From assembly GCF_019904135.1 (NCBI RefSeq), contig NZ_JAIOGQ010000010.1, positions 1 to 64,000 of the forward strand: a stretch of DNA of 64,000 bases, in the 5' to 3' direction. The stretch is from Paenibacillus caui. GTDB lineage: Bacteria; Bacillota; Bacilli; Paenibacillales; Paenibacillaceae. The notes beneath the pieces were generated by a model. The model was not told where the DNA came from. It saw only the letters and a program-made list of their open reading frames with translations, and searched no databases. The position numbers were made by a program, and so were the translations under genes. Positions 53,903 through 63,491 of the stretch are shown in pieces (within the stretch, counting starts at the first letter, position 1; each line of letters opens with the position of its first letter).

Positions 53903-55006
53903 TCATGCGTTTGGATTAAATGTGAGCCGGAGCCGGACGGTAAATACTGTCCGTTCCTCGTCGCTCTCCGCCGTTATTTTGCCGTGATGAAGATCGACAA
54001 TATTTTTGGCAATGGCAAGTCCTATGCCTGAACCTCCGGTATGCTTGGCTCTGGATTTCTCCACTCTGTAAAAACGCTCAAACAGAAACGGCAGGTCACG
54101 CTGGGGGATCGGTTCTCCATAATTGATTACCTCCGTGATCACTTCGTCGCCCTCCACCCGGCCGCGTATATCCAAATATCCGCCTTCCTGTCCGTACCGG
54201 ATCGCATTTGTAATCAAATTCTCGTAAACTCTTCTCAGCTTGTCCCCATCCGCCCATAAAAGGAGCTGTCCCTCGATGGCAAGCCTTGCTTCCATGCCGT
54301 TTTCATGAAGCTGCCAGCCAAACTGGGCAACGATCTGGTTCAGCATCTCCGCAACATTGATTCTCGCCCACTGCATCTTGTTGCCACGATTGCTGAGCCG
54401 GGTATATTCGAATAAATCCTCAAGCAGCTTCTTCAGCCTGATCGATTCTTCAAAAGCCATATTCATATAATAACGCAGTTCGATCTCGTCCCGGTATCTG
54501 TCCTGATCCACCAGGCCCAGATAACCGGTAATCGTTGTAAGCGGCGTCCGCAAATCATGCGAAATGTTCGTAATCAGCTCATTTTTCGTTTGCTCGGCCC
54601 GTCGTTCTTCTTCCACCGACTTCTTGAGCCTGTCGAGCATGCTGTTAATGTCTGCGGCCAACTGGCCAAGCTGTCCGATAGGGCGGACCGTAATTTTATG
54701 ATCCGGACCGACGTGTCCGATCAGATGCACCTCTTCGATCAGCTGTTCCAGATAAGTTCTTTGTCTGCGCCGCATTTCCCTGCGAAAGAAGTAAACGGAG
54801 AACAGGAACACAATGGGAACAGCCGCATAGTAATAAGCCTGGGGATAGCCAATGTGGTTATTCACCCAGATCAGAACCGACTGAACATTGATGGACGGAT
54901 AAAACATAAAGATCGATTTGGCGAGCAGCACGAACAGCAAAAAAGCGATCAAGGAAGTAATGGCAGTCCAGAAAAGCCAGGCGAGCACCCGCAAACTAGT
55001 TCTCAA
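53903..55006 (-). CDS. sensor histidine kinase (VanS/YcbM-like)
   Basis: A 367-residue kinase. Two membrane segments (about 9-33 and 57-73) enclose a short extracytoplasmic loop. A HAMP-like linker follows, then HisKA with NISHDLRTPLTTI (phospho-acceptor His 150) and HATPase motifs NLITNAIRYG (N-box), VINYGEPIPQRDLPFLFERFYR and GGSGIGLAI. The N-terminal ligand loop is about 25 residues, so the input is probably sensed in the membrane. The start overlaps the regulator gene by 11 bp. Confidence 0.9.
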   Translation of the reverse strand: MRTSLRVLAWLFWTAITSLIAFLLFVLLAKSIFMFYPSINVQSVLIWVNNHIGYPQAYYYAAVPIVFLFSVYFFRREMRRRQRTYLEQLIEEVHLIGHVGPDHKITVRPIGQLGQLAADINSMLDRLKKSVEEERRAEQTKNELITNISHDLRTPLTTITGYLGLVDQDRYRDEIELRYYMNMAFEESIRLKKLLEDLFEYTRLSNRGNKMQWARINVAEMLNQIVAQFGWQLHENGMEARLAIEGQLLLWADGDKLRRVYENLITNAIRYGQEGGYLDIRGRVEGDEVITEVINYGEPIPQRDLPFLFERFYRVEKSRAKHTGGSGIGLAIAKNIVDLHHGKITAESDEERTVFTVRLRLTFNPNA

Positions 55007-55691
55007 TTTTGTAGCCGACCCCCCACACGGTGTGAATCAGCTTCTCTCCGTCCATCTCCTTCTCCAGCTTCTCCCGCAGCCGGCTGATGTGCACCGTAAC
55101 GGAATTGTTGCTGTCAAAATATTTGTCCTTCCAGATCAGCTCAAAAATTTCCTCGGAACTGAATACGCGCCCGGGGTGACTGGCGAGCAGAAAGAGAATG
55201 CCGAACTCAATGGGCGTCAGCTTTACCGGATTGCCGTATACCGTTACCGAGTGGGTTTCTTTATCCAGCTGCAGCGGACCGATCTTGATGACATGCTCGG
55301 AAGGCTGCGGACTGGCGGGAACCTGATAGGAAGAACGGCGCAGCAGCGATTTGACGCGGGCAACCAGCTCAAGCGGATTAAACGGCTTGACCATATAATC
55401 ATCTGCCCCGGTCATGAGTCCGTTGATTTTGTCCATATCGCTATCCTTCGCGCTCAGCATCAGAATTGGGGTCGTATGGCTCTCGCGAATTTTGATGCAT
55501 ACGGCAATGCCGTCAATCCCCGGCATCATCACATCAAGAATGATCAGCTGAACGCTTTCCTGCTCCATGATCTCCAGCGCCTGATAGCCATTCTCCGCTT
55601 TGGATACGGTGAAGCCTTCATTCAGCAGGTAGATTTCAATAAGCCTTGCGATTTTATCGTCATCGTCAACGATCAAAATATGTTTATCCAA
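54996..55691 (-). CDS. OmpR/PhoB family response regulator (VanR-like)
   Basis: A 231-residue regulator. The receiver domain has acidic DDDD at 9-12, the phospho-acceptor Asp 53 in LIILDVMMPG, and Lys near 102 in YMVKPFNPLE. The winged helix has KLTPIEFGILFLLASHPGRVFS and VTVHISRLREKLE, ending in HTVWGVGYKIE. It forms a two-gene operon with the kinase and is divergent from the DUF5693 gene, a plausible target. Confidence 0.92.
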   Translation of the reverse strand: MDKHILIVDDDDKIARLIEIYLLNEGFTVSKAENGYQALEIMEQESVQLIILDVMMPGIDGIAVCIKIRESHTTPILMLSAKDSDMDKINGLMTGADDYMVKPFNPLELVARVKSLLRRSSYQVPASPQPSEHVIKIGPLQLDKETHSVTVYGNPVKLTPIEFGILFLLASHPGRVFSSEEIFELIWKDKYFDSNNSVTVHISRLREKLEKEMDGEKLIHTVWGVGYKIEN

Positions 55692-55906
55692 ACGAAATCA
55701 TCCTTTTTGATTCTATAGTTTCTTCTATTCTAGCATGCAAATGCAAACACGAATGCAAACAAAAAGTTAAGAAAGCCTTACAAACTTCTTAATGTCCGCT
55801 GTTCCCCTTTTTAGGACAGACGTTTCATGTAATAATGAGGAGATTAGACTTTTTTATAAATGATTCAAATTTCTATATTAATGCGATATGGAGGCACTGC
55901 TACATA

Positions 55907-57844
55907 ATGAAAGAAAGAACGATATGGATCCTTACGGCGCTAATGCTGGTCTGTTCTGTGGCCAGCTTTGTGCACAGAAGCGCAGGGGAGCAGCAAGAGC
56001 GCCGCGTCGAGCTCGCCGTTCCTTACACGGAAATTGCAGAAACCGCCGGCAGCAAGGAAGTGGCCGGACTGCTGCAGTTCGGGGTAAGCGCGCTGGTGCT
56101 GAAAGAAACGAATTTGGGCGAGCTTGAATCCCGGAAATTGGTTAAAAGCTTTTCCGGAAAGCTGCCTTCCGGGAATTATGCTCTGCCTTCCGGCTTTCGA
56201 TACAATGCCGGGGATACCCTCGTGCTCTCCTTAAGTGAGGACAAGGAAGATGCCGCCTTCTATTTGCACCTCCTGGAATCGGCTTTTAAAGATAACATAA
56301 CGGCATATTCCCTTGATCATGGGGGCTGGGCTGCGGTTATACATATGCCGAAGGCCAAGGCCGAAGCTGCCGTGCTCGGGGTGGATACGAGGCAGGCCGG
56401 ACAGCTCCGGCAACGTTACGGCGCTCAGATTATTCCCGCTTATACGAATGCCGCGCTTTATCGTGACGGTGATTTCCTGGACAAGCAGTTCCGGGAGCTG
56501 GCGGCGCTCGGCATCCGGCAGATTTATTTTGGCGCAGGCGAAGCATTGGGATACCCGGATCTGGTATCGCAAACAGCCAGGCTATTGAAGAAGCATAACC
56601 TTCATTTCACGCTGATCCGAAGCCAGGCGGGAGCGCTCCAGCTTGCCAAAGAAACCGGTTATCGAGAAATCCGTCCCATATTCATCGATCCGTCCAGACT
56701 GATCCGGATGAGCGTGAAGGACGCGGCGGACCTATTCGAACTGAGCGTACGGGAACGCGGAATATCCATGATCTATTTCCCGATGCCAAAAAATGGCTCA
56801 GCCGAACCCGCCGTTTATCTCAAGAAAGCGGGTCAGGTGACAGAAGAGCTCGCTTCGCGTCTGGCTCCGGCCTACAGCATCGGCGAAGCCGCCCCGATCA
56901 GCAGCGTTACCGGCGGCAGCGTATTTAGCGGCAAGCCGTACAAGCTTTTCCCGCTGATCGGCATTACCCTGCTGGCCGCGCTGCTGCTGCGGCAGTTCAC
57001 CGCCTCGCGCGCGCTTTCCGCCGCGCTGCTGCTGCTCGGAGCGGCCGGCATTGCCGCCGGCTACATCAAGCCGTCCCTGTTCCCGCTCATCCAGAGCGGT
57101 TACGGCTTGATCGGCGGCATCGCCGCTCCGTCGCTGGCGGTCATCGCCGCCCGTTCTGTCGCCGGACGGCTGCATAGCAGCGGGCGCGCAGTCCGCCGCC
57201 CGCTGCTCCATACTTGCCTCGCCTATGCCATGGGTGCGGCGATCACCCTTGGCGGCGTCATCTTTGTGGCCGCGCTGTTTAACGACATCGCGTATCTCGC
57301 CTATGTCGAGCAGTTCCGGGGCGTGAAGCTGCTCTTTGCCGGACCGGTCGCTGTCGTGCTTCTCTTTCTCTGGCTAAAAGGGGATCTGCAAGCTCCCTGG
57401 TATTCCATCAGGGATACGTTCGTCCGGCCCTGGCAAGCAAGGCGCTTCATAGGACTCGCTGTCATCCTTCTGCTCGTTCTGGTGGGAGCCGTTTATTTCA
57501 TAACGCGCTCAGGCAACGAGGGGACGATGCTGCCGTATGAAGCCCGGTTTCGGCAGCTGCTGGATCACCTGTTCGGCGTAAGGCCGCGCACGAAAGAAAT
57601 CTTGCTTGGCCACCCGGTTTTTGTGGCGGCCATCTATGCGCTGATCCGCAGCGGCAAGGGCGCTTTTCTGATGGCGGCCGCGGTAATCGGGCAGTTGTCA
57701 ATGCTGAACACTTTTACCCATCTGCATTCCCCGCTTGCCGTTTCATTGGAACGCACCATGTGGGGACTGGCGGTCGGCCTTCTATTAGGGGGACTGCTTA
57801 CGCTTCTGATACAAGGCTGGATAAGAAAGACAGTCCATAAATAA
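55907..57844 (+). CDS. DUF5693 family membrane protein
   Basis: A 645-residue protein. A signal or anchor segment (ILTALMLVCSVASFV) begins the protein. An extracytoplasmic region (about 25-345) with alternating beta/alpha pattern (FGVSALVLKETNLGELE, RQIYFGAGEALGYPD) recalls a TIM-barrel. It then has about eight membrane segments (about 345-640). In Paenibacillus this family usually lies near cell-wall polymer or S-layer anchoring genes such as csaB; here a GH26-like glycosidase follows by 11 bp. The start at 55907 is 13 bases from GGAGG. Function unknown. Confidence 0.8.
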   Translation: MKERTIWILTALMLVCSVASFVHRSAGEQQERRVELAVPYTEIAETAGSKEVAGLLQFGVSALVLKETNLGELESRKLVKSFSGKLPSGNYALPSGFRYNAGDTLVLSLSEDKEDAAFYLHLLESAFKDNITAYSLDHGGWAAVIHMPKAKAEAAVLGVDTRQAGQLRQRYGAQIIPAYTNAALYRDGDFLDKQFRELAALGIRQIYFGAGEALGYPDLVSQTARLLKKHNLHFTLIRSQAGALQLAKETGYREIRPIFIDPSRLIRMSVKDAADLFELSVRERGISMIYFPMPKNGSAEPAVYLKKAGQVTEELASRLAPAYSIGEAAPISSVTGGSVFSGKPYKLFPLIGITLLAALLLRQFTASRALSAALLLLGAAGIAAGYIKPSLFPLIQSGYGLIGGIAAPSLAVIAARSVAGRLHSSGRAVRRPLLHTCLAYAMGAAITLGGVIFVAALFNDIAYLAYVEQFRGVKLLFAGPVAVVLLFLWLKGDLQAPWYSIRDTFVRPWQARRFIGLAVILLLVLVGAVYFITRSGNEGTMLPYEARFRQLLDHLFGVRPRTKEILLGHPVFVAAIYALIRSGKGAFLMAAAVIGQLSMLNTFTHLHSPLAVSLERTMWGLAVGLLLGGLLTLLIQGWIRKTVHK

Positions 57845-57855
57845 AGGAGAGTAAC

Positions 57856-59261
57856 ATGAAAACAACTGATTTCAAAATGCCATCTTTCATAAAAAAAAGG
57901 CGCAGCAAATGGAAGACCCTGCTTGTCCTCCTGTTTGGGACAATACTGGGTGCAGCAGTGCTGCTCTCCATTGCTTATATAACGTACAACAAATGGAATG
58001 TAGCGGATAAAAGCGGCTACACGCTGTTTTACACCCGAAATGATTATGCGCTTGCCAAGCATGAGCCGGAAAACGGCGCCTACCTTGGCGCCTACGTACT
58101 TCAAAACAGCGCAATTGACTTCAGCATGAAGAAATTCAATGAATTAACCGGACGCAAGTCCGTCTCCTATTTCAAATATGTCGGTTACGGAAAGCCATTC
58201 CCGACCGGGTGGGTGAACAACGTGATCAGCGTCGGCGGTTTCCCCCACATCGCGCTGGAGCCCAACGGCGGGCTGGATGAAGTCAAGGACAATGAATATT
58301 TACGGGAGTTTGCCAAGGCGGCCAAAGCAACCGGAGTTCCCGTGTTTCTGCGGTTTGCCTCCGAAATGAACGGCACCTGGACCAACTATTCAGAGGATCC
58401 CGAGCAGTATAAGGAGAAATGGAAGCTGGTCCATGAGGTGATGAAGCAGGAAGCGCCGAACGTGGCCATGGTTTGGACAGTGCTGGCTATGCCTGAGGAA
58501 CATATTGACGAGTTTTATCCCGGGGATGAATATGTGGACTGGGTTGGCGTCAACGTTTACAGTGTCAAATATCATAACGATCACAGCTATGAAAAAGCGG
58601 ACTTTGAAGATCCGCTCGATCTGTTGAATTATGTGTATACAAGGTACAGCCACAGCAAGCCGATCCAGATTTCCGAATTCGGGGCAACCCATTATTCGGT
58701 GACCGACAGCAAGCAGGATAACGCGTTTGCCATCCGGAATATTCAGCGTTTCTACGGCGCGATTCCTGACAAATACCCCAGGGTCAAAGCCATTTATTAT
58801 TTCGACGTGAACAACATCAAGGAATATAACGAAGCACGGCGAATCAACGATTACTCCGTAACGACGGAGCCGGACATCCTGTCAGCCTACGCAGAGGCTA
58901 TTGACCATCCGTATTATCTAAGCGAATGGAAGGAGAATCGGGAAGGCCATACAGCCACCCAGAAGTTCTCCTTCCGGGGAGAAGTTTTCCAGAGGGACGG
59001 AGAAATCTATGCGGACCGCTCATTTTTTACGGATTATATAAAGGCCCAGGTGACCGGAAGCGGCAGCAGCACGACGGTTTCTTACGGCGGGAAGAGCATT
59101 CAGGTCAAAACCGTATCCAAACGGTATGGGCCGGCTTTAAGACGAAAATATTCCTGAACAAATACCGCACGATCGATGGAATCCCGGTCAAATCCACGCT
59201 GGAAGCTCTTGGTTTCAAGGTTTCAACGGATACTGACCGGCAGGAAATGATCATTAAATAG
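57856..59261 (+). pseudogene. GH26 beta-mannanase-like protein with C-terminal stalk domain, frameshifted
   Basis: An N-terminal membrane anchor (LLVLLFGTILGAAVLLSIAY, about 23-42) precedes a GH26 barrel. The acid/base Glu is in RFASEMNGTW (Glu 170) and the nucleophile Glu in ISEFGATHY (Glu 274). After residue about 375 comes a copper-amine-oxidase-N1-like stalk domain (REVFQRDGEIYADRS region, here GEVFQRDGEIY). Near 59130 the frame shifts: one frame ends RRKYS at 59157, the other continues FKTKIFLNKYRTIDGIPVKS to 59261. The catalytic domain is intact, so activity may survive. It is probably coexpressed with DUF5693. Confidence 0.7.
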
Positions 59262-59285
59262 GCATTATTTTAACCTATTCATTGA

Positions 59286-59335
59286 AAAAGCGGCAGGTCA
59301 CCGATACTGATTTCGGACCCGCCGCTTTTCTTTAT
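59286..59335 (+). terminator. terminator of the DUF5693-GH26 operon
   Basis: AAAAGCGGC and GCCGCTTTTC with inner GGTC/GACC form a stem. Confidence 0.8.
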
Positions 59336-59337
59336 CT

Positions 59338-59945
59338 CAAAATTGCACGCACATATAACTTAAATTGCCGAATTCATAGTCCCGATAGATCACTTTGGCA
59401 CGGGACATTTCACCGGCACCCATCGCAATGTCAAGGGGAACGGCCGGGGAACGGCCAAATCCGGGTTGGGCGCGGCCGTCAAATAACGGAACAGGGACTG
59501 CAAATCTCCCGCCTCTATTTTTTCTATAAGCCAATCGTCAAATGCGACCGCCCACGAATCTGCTTCCGTGCCTCCCAGTCTACGGCTCTCAAATTATGAA
59601 CCGTTACGCCGCTGCCGATGATCAGAATGTCCAGCTCGGCCAAGGTGCGGAGCACCCTCCCAATATTGTACTGGGTCGCGGGATTTAGAAACGGGTTGAC
59701 CGAAACTTGAACGATGGGCACATCGGCTTTCGGGAACAAATGGCGAAGCATCGTCCGCGAGCCATGATCCAAGCCTCTTTCAGCATCGGTTGCCCAGGCA
59801 ATGCCATGCTCCGAGAACAGAGCCGTCACTTCTCCAGCAAAAGAGGTGCTCCCGCTGGCTGGTTATTTCACAGCATACAGCTCATCCGGAAAGCCGTAAA
59901 AATCGTAAATCGTTTCGTATACATGATCATGGGATGAAACCGTGG
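59338..59945 (-). pseudogene. decayed 4,5-DOPA extradiol dioxygenase-like gene
   Basis: Fragments appear in order on the minus strand: HDHVYETIYDFYGFPDELYA, then an in-frame stop after VK, then GIAWATDAERGLDHGSRTML and VPIVQVSVNPFLNPA with the GSGVTVHNL motif. A frame change follows into DSWAVAFDDWLIEKIEAGDL, then a small deletion, then IAMGAGEMSRAKVIYRDYEF and the C-terminus at 59338. The N-terminal metal His (FxxHGSP) is lost. One stop, one frameshift and at least one deletion make it clearly non-functional. Confidence 0.75.
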
Positions 59946-60000
59946 GCAAGGAATAACGGAGAAATCATCGCCATTTTTGTCAATTTAAAAAACACAACAA

Positions 60001-60046
60001 AAAACAGCGGGGCCGGCTCTGCAAAGTCCGGTTCCCGCTGTTTTTC
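60001..60046. terminator. bidirectional terminator beyond mgtC
   Basis: AAAACAGCGGGGCCGG pairs with CCGGTTCCCGCTGTTTTT across a 11-nt loop. Confidence 0.8.
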
Positions 60047-60070
60047 TTAATGCCTATTTCAAGTCAGTCA

Positions 60071-60778
60071 TTACAACTGCTCCACTTCCACACTGATCAC
60101 ATGATCCAGCTTGCGGATAAAATAATAGATTTCCGTCGCAAATTCCTTGCGCTGGGCCGACAGCACCATGCTGACCTGCTGCCTGCTTCCATCGATATCC
60201 TTGATTTTCAAACTGCGGATCCGATGTTCCAGCGTCTTATCCTCCATGCTGACAAAATGAGTATTTTCAATTTTACGGATGAGATCGGTCAACGTATCGT
60301 TGGATTCCATTACAATTTTCAGATTTACATCACGCTGGTTCAGCTTGGTAGGTCCGATCGATTTAATCAGATATGGAACGAGATTTACGGATATGATCAG
60401 CAGCAAAACCGCAACTGCCGCTTCTTCATAGAATCCGGCGCCTACGGCGATTCCAAGTCCCGAGGCCGCCCAGATCAGGGCTGCGGATGTGAGGCCCGAT
60501 ATGGCGTCGTTGTTCCTGCGCAGGATGACGCCGGCTCCGAGGAAGCCGATTCCGCTTACAATTTGCGCGGCCAGCCGCATGGGGTCCATATTCGGATGCT
60601 CAGGCCCCGCAAATTTGTGAAACGATTCGATAGAAACAATTGTGATCAGACAGCTGGCAATCGAAATAACCATACTCGTTTTGATACCCAGCGGCTTCTG
60701 CTTTAACTGCCGGTCGATCCCGATTAACAGACCGCATACTAAAGCTACACCCATTTTGATGATAATTTCCCAATTCAT
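60071..60778 (-). CDS. MgtC/SapB family membrane protein
   Basis: A 235-residue protein. About five hydrophobic segments make up the N-terminal MgtC domain: VALVCGLLIGIDRQLKQKPLG with the family Asp/Arg, QIVSGIGFLGAGVILRRNN and GLTSAALIWAASGLGIAVGAG. A cytoplasmic ACT-like C-terminal domain covers about 145-235. MgtC proteins influence Mg2+ homeostasis and, in pathogens, ATP synthase. The start at 60778 uses AAGGAGATG at long spacing. Monocistronic. Confidence 0.9.
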   Translation of the reverse strand: MNWEIIIKMGVALVCGLLIGIDRQLKQKPLGIKTSMVISIASCLITIVSIESFHKFAGPEHPNMDPMRLAAQIVSGIGFLGAGVILRRNNDAISGLTSAALIWAASGLGIAVGAGFYEEAAVAVLLLIISVNLVPYLIKSIGPTKLNQRDVNLKIVMESNDTLTDLIRKIENTHFVSMEDKTLEHRIRSLKIKDIDGSRQQVSMVLSAQRKEFATEIYYFIRKLDHVISVEVEQL

Positions 60779-60843
60779 GATGATTGCATCTCCTTCTGGA
60801 TATAAGGTGAGTATAAGTGTATTCACCAAATGGATGCAACTTG

Positions 60844-61368
60844 TTATTCTTTTTCCGGGGAAAATTCCTCTTTCGTTAATTCATAGTCAATTTGTTTATA
60901 GCTTTCTAATTGATGATCTTCAATGAGGTCTATATTCCGTCTGCTTTTTGAGTATTCCTTTATATGTTTCTTGATGTTTGGGTATAAAATAACGGATTCT
61001 AATTCCTCAATGGCTATCCACTTCACCCCGACCTGACAGGAATCAGGATGATCTGGTAGTTTTGGTGTAAAACCTTCCTTAATTTCGCAGTCAAATATGA
61101 TATGTAAACCATGTACGCTAGATTCGTAATCTCCCGATTGCTTGTTAGGAAAATACTCATATACGAAAGCAACCGGACCAATATTAATTTCTATACTCGC
61201 TTCTTCAAGTAACTCTCGCCTTAAACTTTCTGTAATGGCTTCGCCTGGCTCCGCTCCCCCACCGGGCAAGTTATAATGAAGTTGTTCTTTATCTTGGTAT
61301 TCTATTAAAAGTACCTTTCCTTCACTAATAATTAGAGCAGTAGGTCTTGTTCTAATATGACAACTCAT
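60844..61368 (-). CDS. Nudix hydrolase
   Basis: A 174-residue hydrolase with a complete Nudix box, GGGAEPGEAITESLRRELLEEASIEI in family terms (residues 36-61; key residues are the GE at 42-43 and the REL-LEE Glu residues at 52-56). It hydrolyses a nucleoside diphosphate linked to an unknown group. AT-rich relative to the core and the first of the accessory genes at the right end. A start with a GGAGG-like AGGAAG lies upstream. Confidence 0.85.
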   Translation of the reverse strand: MSCHIRTRPTALIISEGKVLLIEYQDKEQLHYNLPGGGAEPGEAITESLRRELLEEASIEINIGPVAFVYEYFPNKQSGDYESSVHGLHIIFDCEIKEGFTPKLPDHPDSCQVGVKWIAIEELESVILYPNIKKHIKEYSKSRRNIDLIEDHQLESYKQIDYELTKEEFSPEKE

Positions 61369-61407
61369 GGCTTCCTCCCGATGAATGAGTGTACAAATTT
61401 CTTCACT

Positions 61408-61982
61408 CTATTCCCACATGACTATTTTTAATTCTGGCCACTTTTCTTTCCATTGGTTTGCTTTGTTCATATATATTTCTTTAGTTATTAATCTCTTATT
61501 AGCTCTTACTGTTAGGTCAAATAAATCATTAAAACCAAAAGGGGCATACACTTGCCATTTCTCGTTATTATCATTTCTTACCCCAAATGCTGTTGCTGTA
61601 CTTGGCCAAGTATCAATGGCTTCTTCAATTGTTTGAAACGGGTTCAGCTCGATCCCAAATCTATCTTTGTACCACAAATGTACCCTTGCTTGATTCTTTA
61701 TATCAATCTTAATAGGTATGTCAGAGAATAACTGAATCCCTTTCCTGATTACTTTATCTTCAGCTTCATAGCTTAGATCGTGGTCATCAAAATAAATGAT
61801 GTCGATATCAGTGATACCATAATTGAGAGGCCGGTTCGTCAAGTAGTTCCAAATTGTTTGTGTAATACATCCAGCACCAATATAATAAGATTCAAAATCA
61901 AAACTTCTAACGTTATTAAATACTTGCATCAGCATATCATTTTTTTTTTGATGATTTTTATTAGTCTTTCTTTATCTTCCAT
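61408..61982 (-). pseudogene. NTP_transf_6-like nucleotidyltransferase with poly-A frameshift
   Basis: The main part (from about 61940 to 61408) reads YYIGAGCITQTIWNYL, then the metal-binding ITDIDIIYFDD, and DLTVRANKRLI with the family C-terminus. The N-terminal MEDKERLIKIIKK is in another frame, from ATG 61982. The frames meet at a run of nine A residues (about 61940-61948). Eight A residues would give one open frame of about 190 codons, the family length. Such a tract could also slip during replication or sequencing. The 5' end lies close to the toxin locus. Confidence 0.65.
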
Positions 61983-62091
61983 GAGATTTAAGCTTTCGTC
62001 TTCATTCGTTTCTATTATGTAATAATTTTTGAGTACAATATACGGCTTAAAAGGGCGTTCGGCTAATCTCCCGAGAAGGGAGATGATGCCC

Positions 62092-62175
62092 ATGGAGGTC
62101 AAGGATGCTCTCACCTTAATGCTCATGTTCGGCATGTTCATTTTGGCACTTCTTTCCTACATGAAAAAGAAATAG
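62092..62175 (+). CDS. putative holin-like toxin (type I TA system)
   Basis: A 27-residue hydrophobic peptide: MEVKDALTLMLMFGMFILAL followed by LSYMKKK. It matches the Hol_Tox pattern of a short polar start, one membrane helix and a lysine tail. ATG 62092 is nine bases after AAGGGAG; two upstream ATGs are too close. The stop lies inside an inverted repeat shared with the antisense RNA. A terminator (AGGAGTCGTG/CACGGCTCCT, 62253-62278) follows. Related loci such as TxpA/RatA are membrane-active toxins held in check by antisense RNA. Confidence 0.8.
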   Translation: MEVKDALTLMLMFGMFILALLSYMKKK

Positions 62176-62303
62176 ACCGCCCTGGCTAGGATAACGGTCT
62201 ATTTCCGACCCATCTTACGAGGCCGACTGCTCTTTATGCAGTTATTGTACGGAGGAGTCGTGTTGCCGCACGGCTCCTTTCTTATTCTTACCTCAGTATA
62301 GCT
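62170..62303 (-). ncRNA. candidate antitoxin RNA antisense to the toxin 3' end
   Basis: On the minus strand a TATACT -10 (62295-62300) could start an RNA near 62288. It would run through the toxin terminator region and end at the AAATAGACCG/CGGTCTATTT hairpin (62170-62204). A second copy of the same segment at 6518-6651 keeps both hairpins and the TATACT. I see no good -35 hexamer. Rest of 62304-62394 is AT-rich with nothing recognisable. Confidence 0.5.
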
Positions 62304-62394
62304 CATTTTATAACGCTTTTATAGGGGGTTATTTCTTTTAGATATTGTTTTAGTTCTTTCATTGTTCTTATTATTGTTATTACGCAGTAATTTC

Positions 62395-62543
62395 ACTTAA
62401 CGTTCAGACATTTACGACGTGCATTCCCCTTAGATAGCTCTTATCTTAGGGGAATCGATGTGTCTGCCTGAATCTGCTTCTTCGATAATCCCTCGGGCAG
62501 ACCGAGCGGCGACAGCCGCGAAGCTGGAACACGTTGTTATCGG
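62395..62543 (+). repeat. attC-like structured repeat, copy R2
   Basis: It begins ACTTAAC (fits RYYYAAC) and ends with GTTATCGG. The first hairpin (ATTCCCCTTAGATAG with its complement, about 62423-62456) is shared with R1. The second is bounded by GTCTGCC/GGCAGAC (62462-62502), the third is GCGGC/GCCGC. The DJ-1-like gene reads towards it and stops 31 bp away. It has the same orientation as the other copies. Confidence 0.7.
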
Positions 62544-62574
62544 ATGGCCCGCCCTCTTGAAATTGCCTGCAATA

Positions 62575-63227
62575 TTACTTTTCCATTGTATCTCCGTCTG
62601 TATAACTATCAAATTCTATAACTTTAGCCGTCCTCTTTGCTATCTCGTTATTGAACAGCTTTTCTACAAGGTACAATGCCATATTTATTCCCGATGATAC
62701 ACCACCTGATGTGATAATATTTCCATCTTTAACTACTTTTTTATTATTCTCAACTTGAATTCTTGGCCATTTATTTTTCAGTATTGATAGGGCCAAATGA
62801 TGAGTTGTAGCTGTCTTACCATTTAATAAGCCAGCTTCTGCTAAAATCAACGAGCCTGAACAAACAGAACAAATCATTTCAATGTTTTTTGACATAACTA
62901 TGTACTCTATTATTTTTCTATTTTTTAGTACTTTGTTTACCGCTCGTAATGGTCCTCCTGGGACAATTAAAATGTCGAATTCAGGTGCATTATCTAAAGA
63001 AAAATCCGGTTTAATTACAATTCCTGCATGAGTTTTAATCGAATTTCCTGATTCCGAAAATGTTGTAACTTCAAAGGTCTCCTTTTGGGCAGCACTCTTT
63101 TGTACAACATTATTTTTTGCTGTAGATTTGAATATGCAGTTAAAGAAAGCACCTCAGAAGGTCCTGAAAAATCCAATATATCAACAAAGTCATATAATAA
63201 TATTCCAACTCTATACTGTTTCCACAT
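62575..63227 (-). pseudogene. cassette gene 1: DJ-1/PfpI family protein, frameshifted
   Basis: The N-terminus (RVGILLYDFVDILDFSGPSE) is in one frame from ATG 63227. From about 63100 the homology continues in another frame: TFEVTTFSESGNSIKTHAG, FDILIVPGGP, the nucleophile elbow MICSVCSGSLILAEAGLLNG and GGVSSGINMALYLVE. The break is near CTACAGCAAAAAATAATG; one lost base explains it. About 217 residues if repaired, like GlxA-type amidotransferase-like domains without AraC DNA-binding part. It fills the space between R2 and R3 with about 30 and 60 bp to spare. Confidence 0.7.
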
Positions 63228-63290
63228 TTAGTCCTCCTGCAACGAAGTAAAAATATAATGTTTGACTTTTTTAAAAGATCTGCGGGGCTT

Positions 63291-63457
63291 TCCGATAACG
63301 TTCTTGTATTCACGAACCCGAGAGGCTTAAGGCAGCTTGCTGCCGGGTGGCTCCGCCACTTAGCTCGCAGGGTTGTCTGCCTGATCTTACTTCTCCGACT
63401 TTTCTTCGGGCAGACGAAGGGACGAAAGTCCCGCAGCGTAGATACGGTGTTATCAGA
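63291..63457 (+). repeat. attC-like structured repeat, copy R3
   Basis: It begins TCCGATAACG and ends TGTTATCAGA, mirror-image cores. Inside are GGCAGC/GCTGCC and GTGG/CCAC hairpins in place of the R1/R2 first hairpin. A GTCTGCC/GGCAGAC stem (63383-63414) follows, then GGGAC/GTCCC. The ends match the other copies better than the middle, as is usual for attC sites. Confidence 0.7.
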
Positions 63458-63491
63458 AGTGATTGCCTTCTTTGAAAATACTATCGATATA

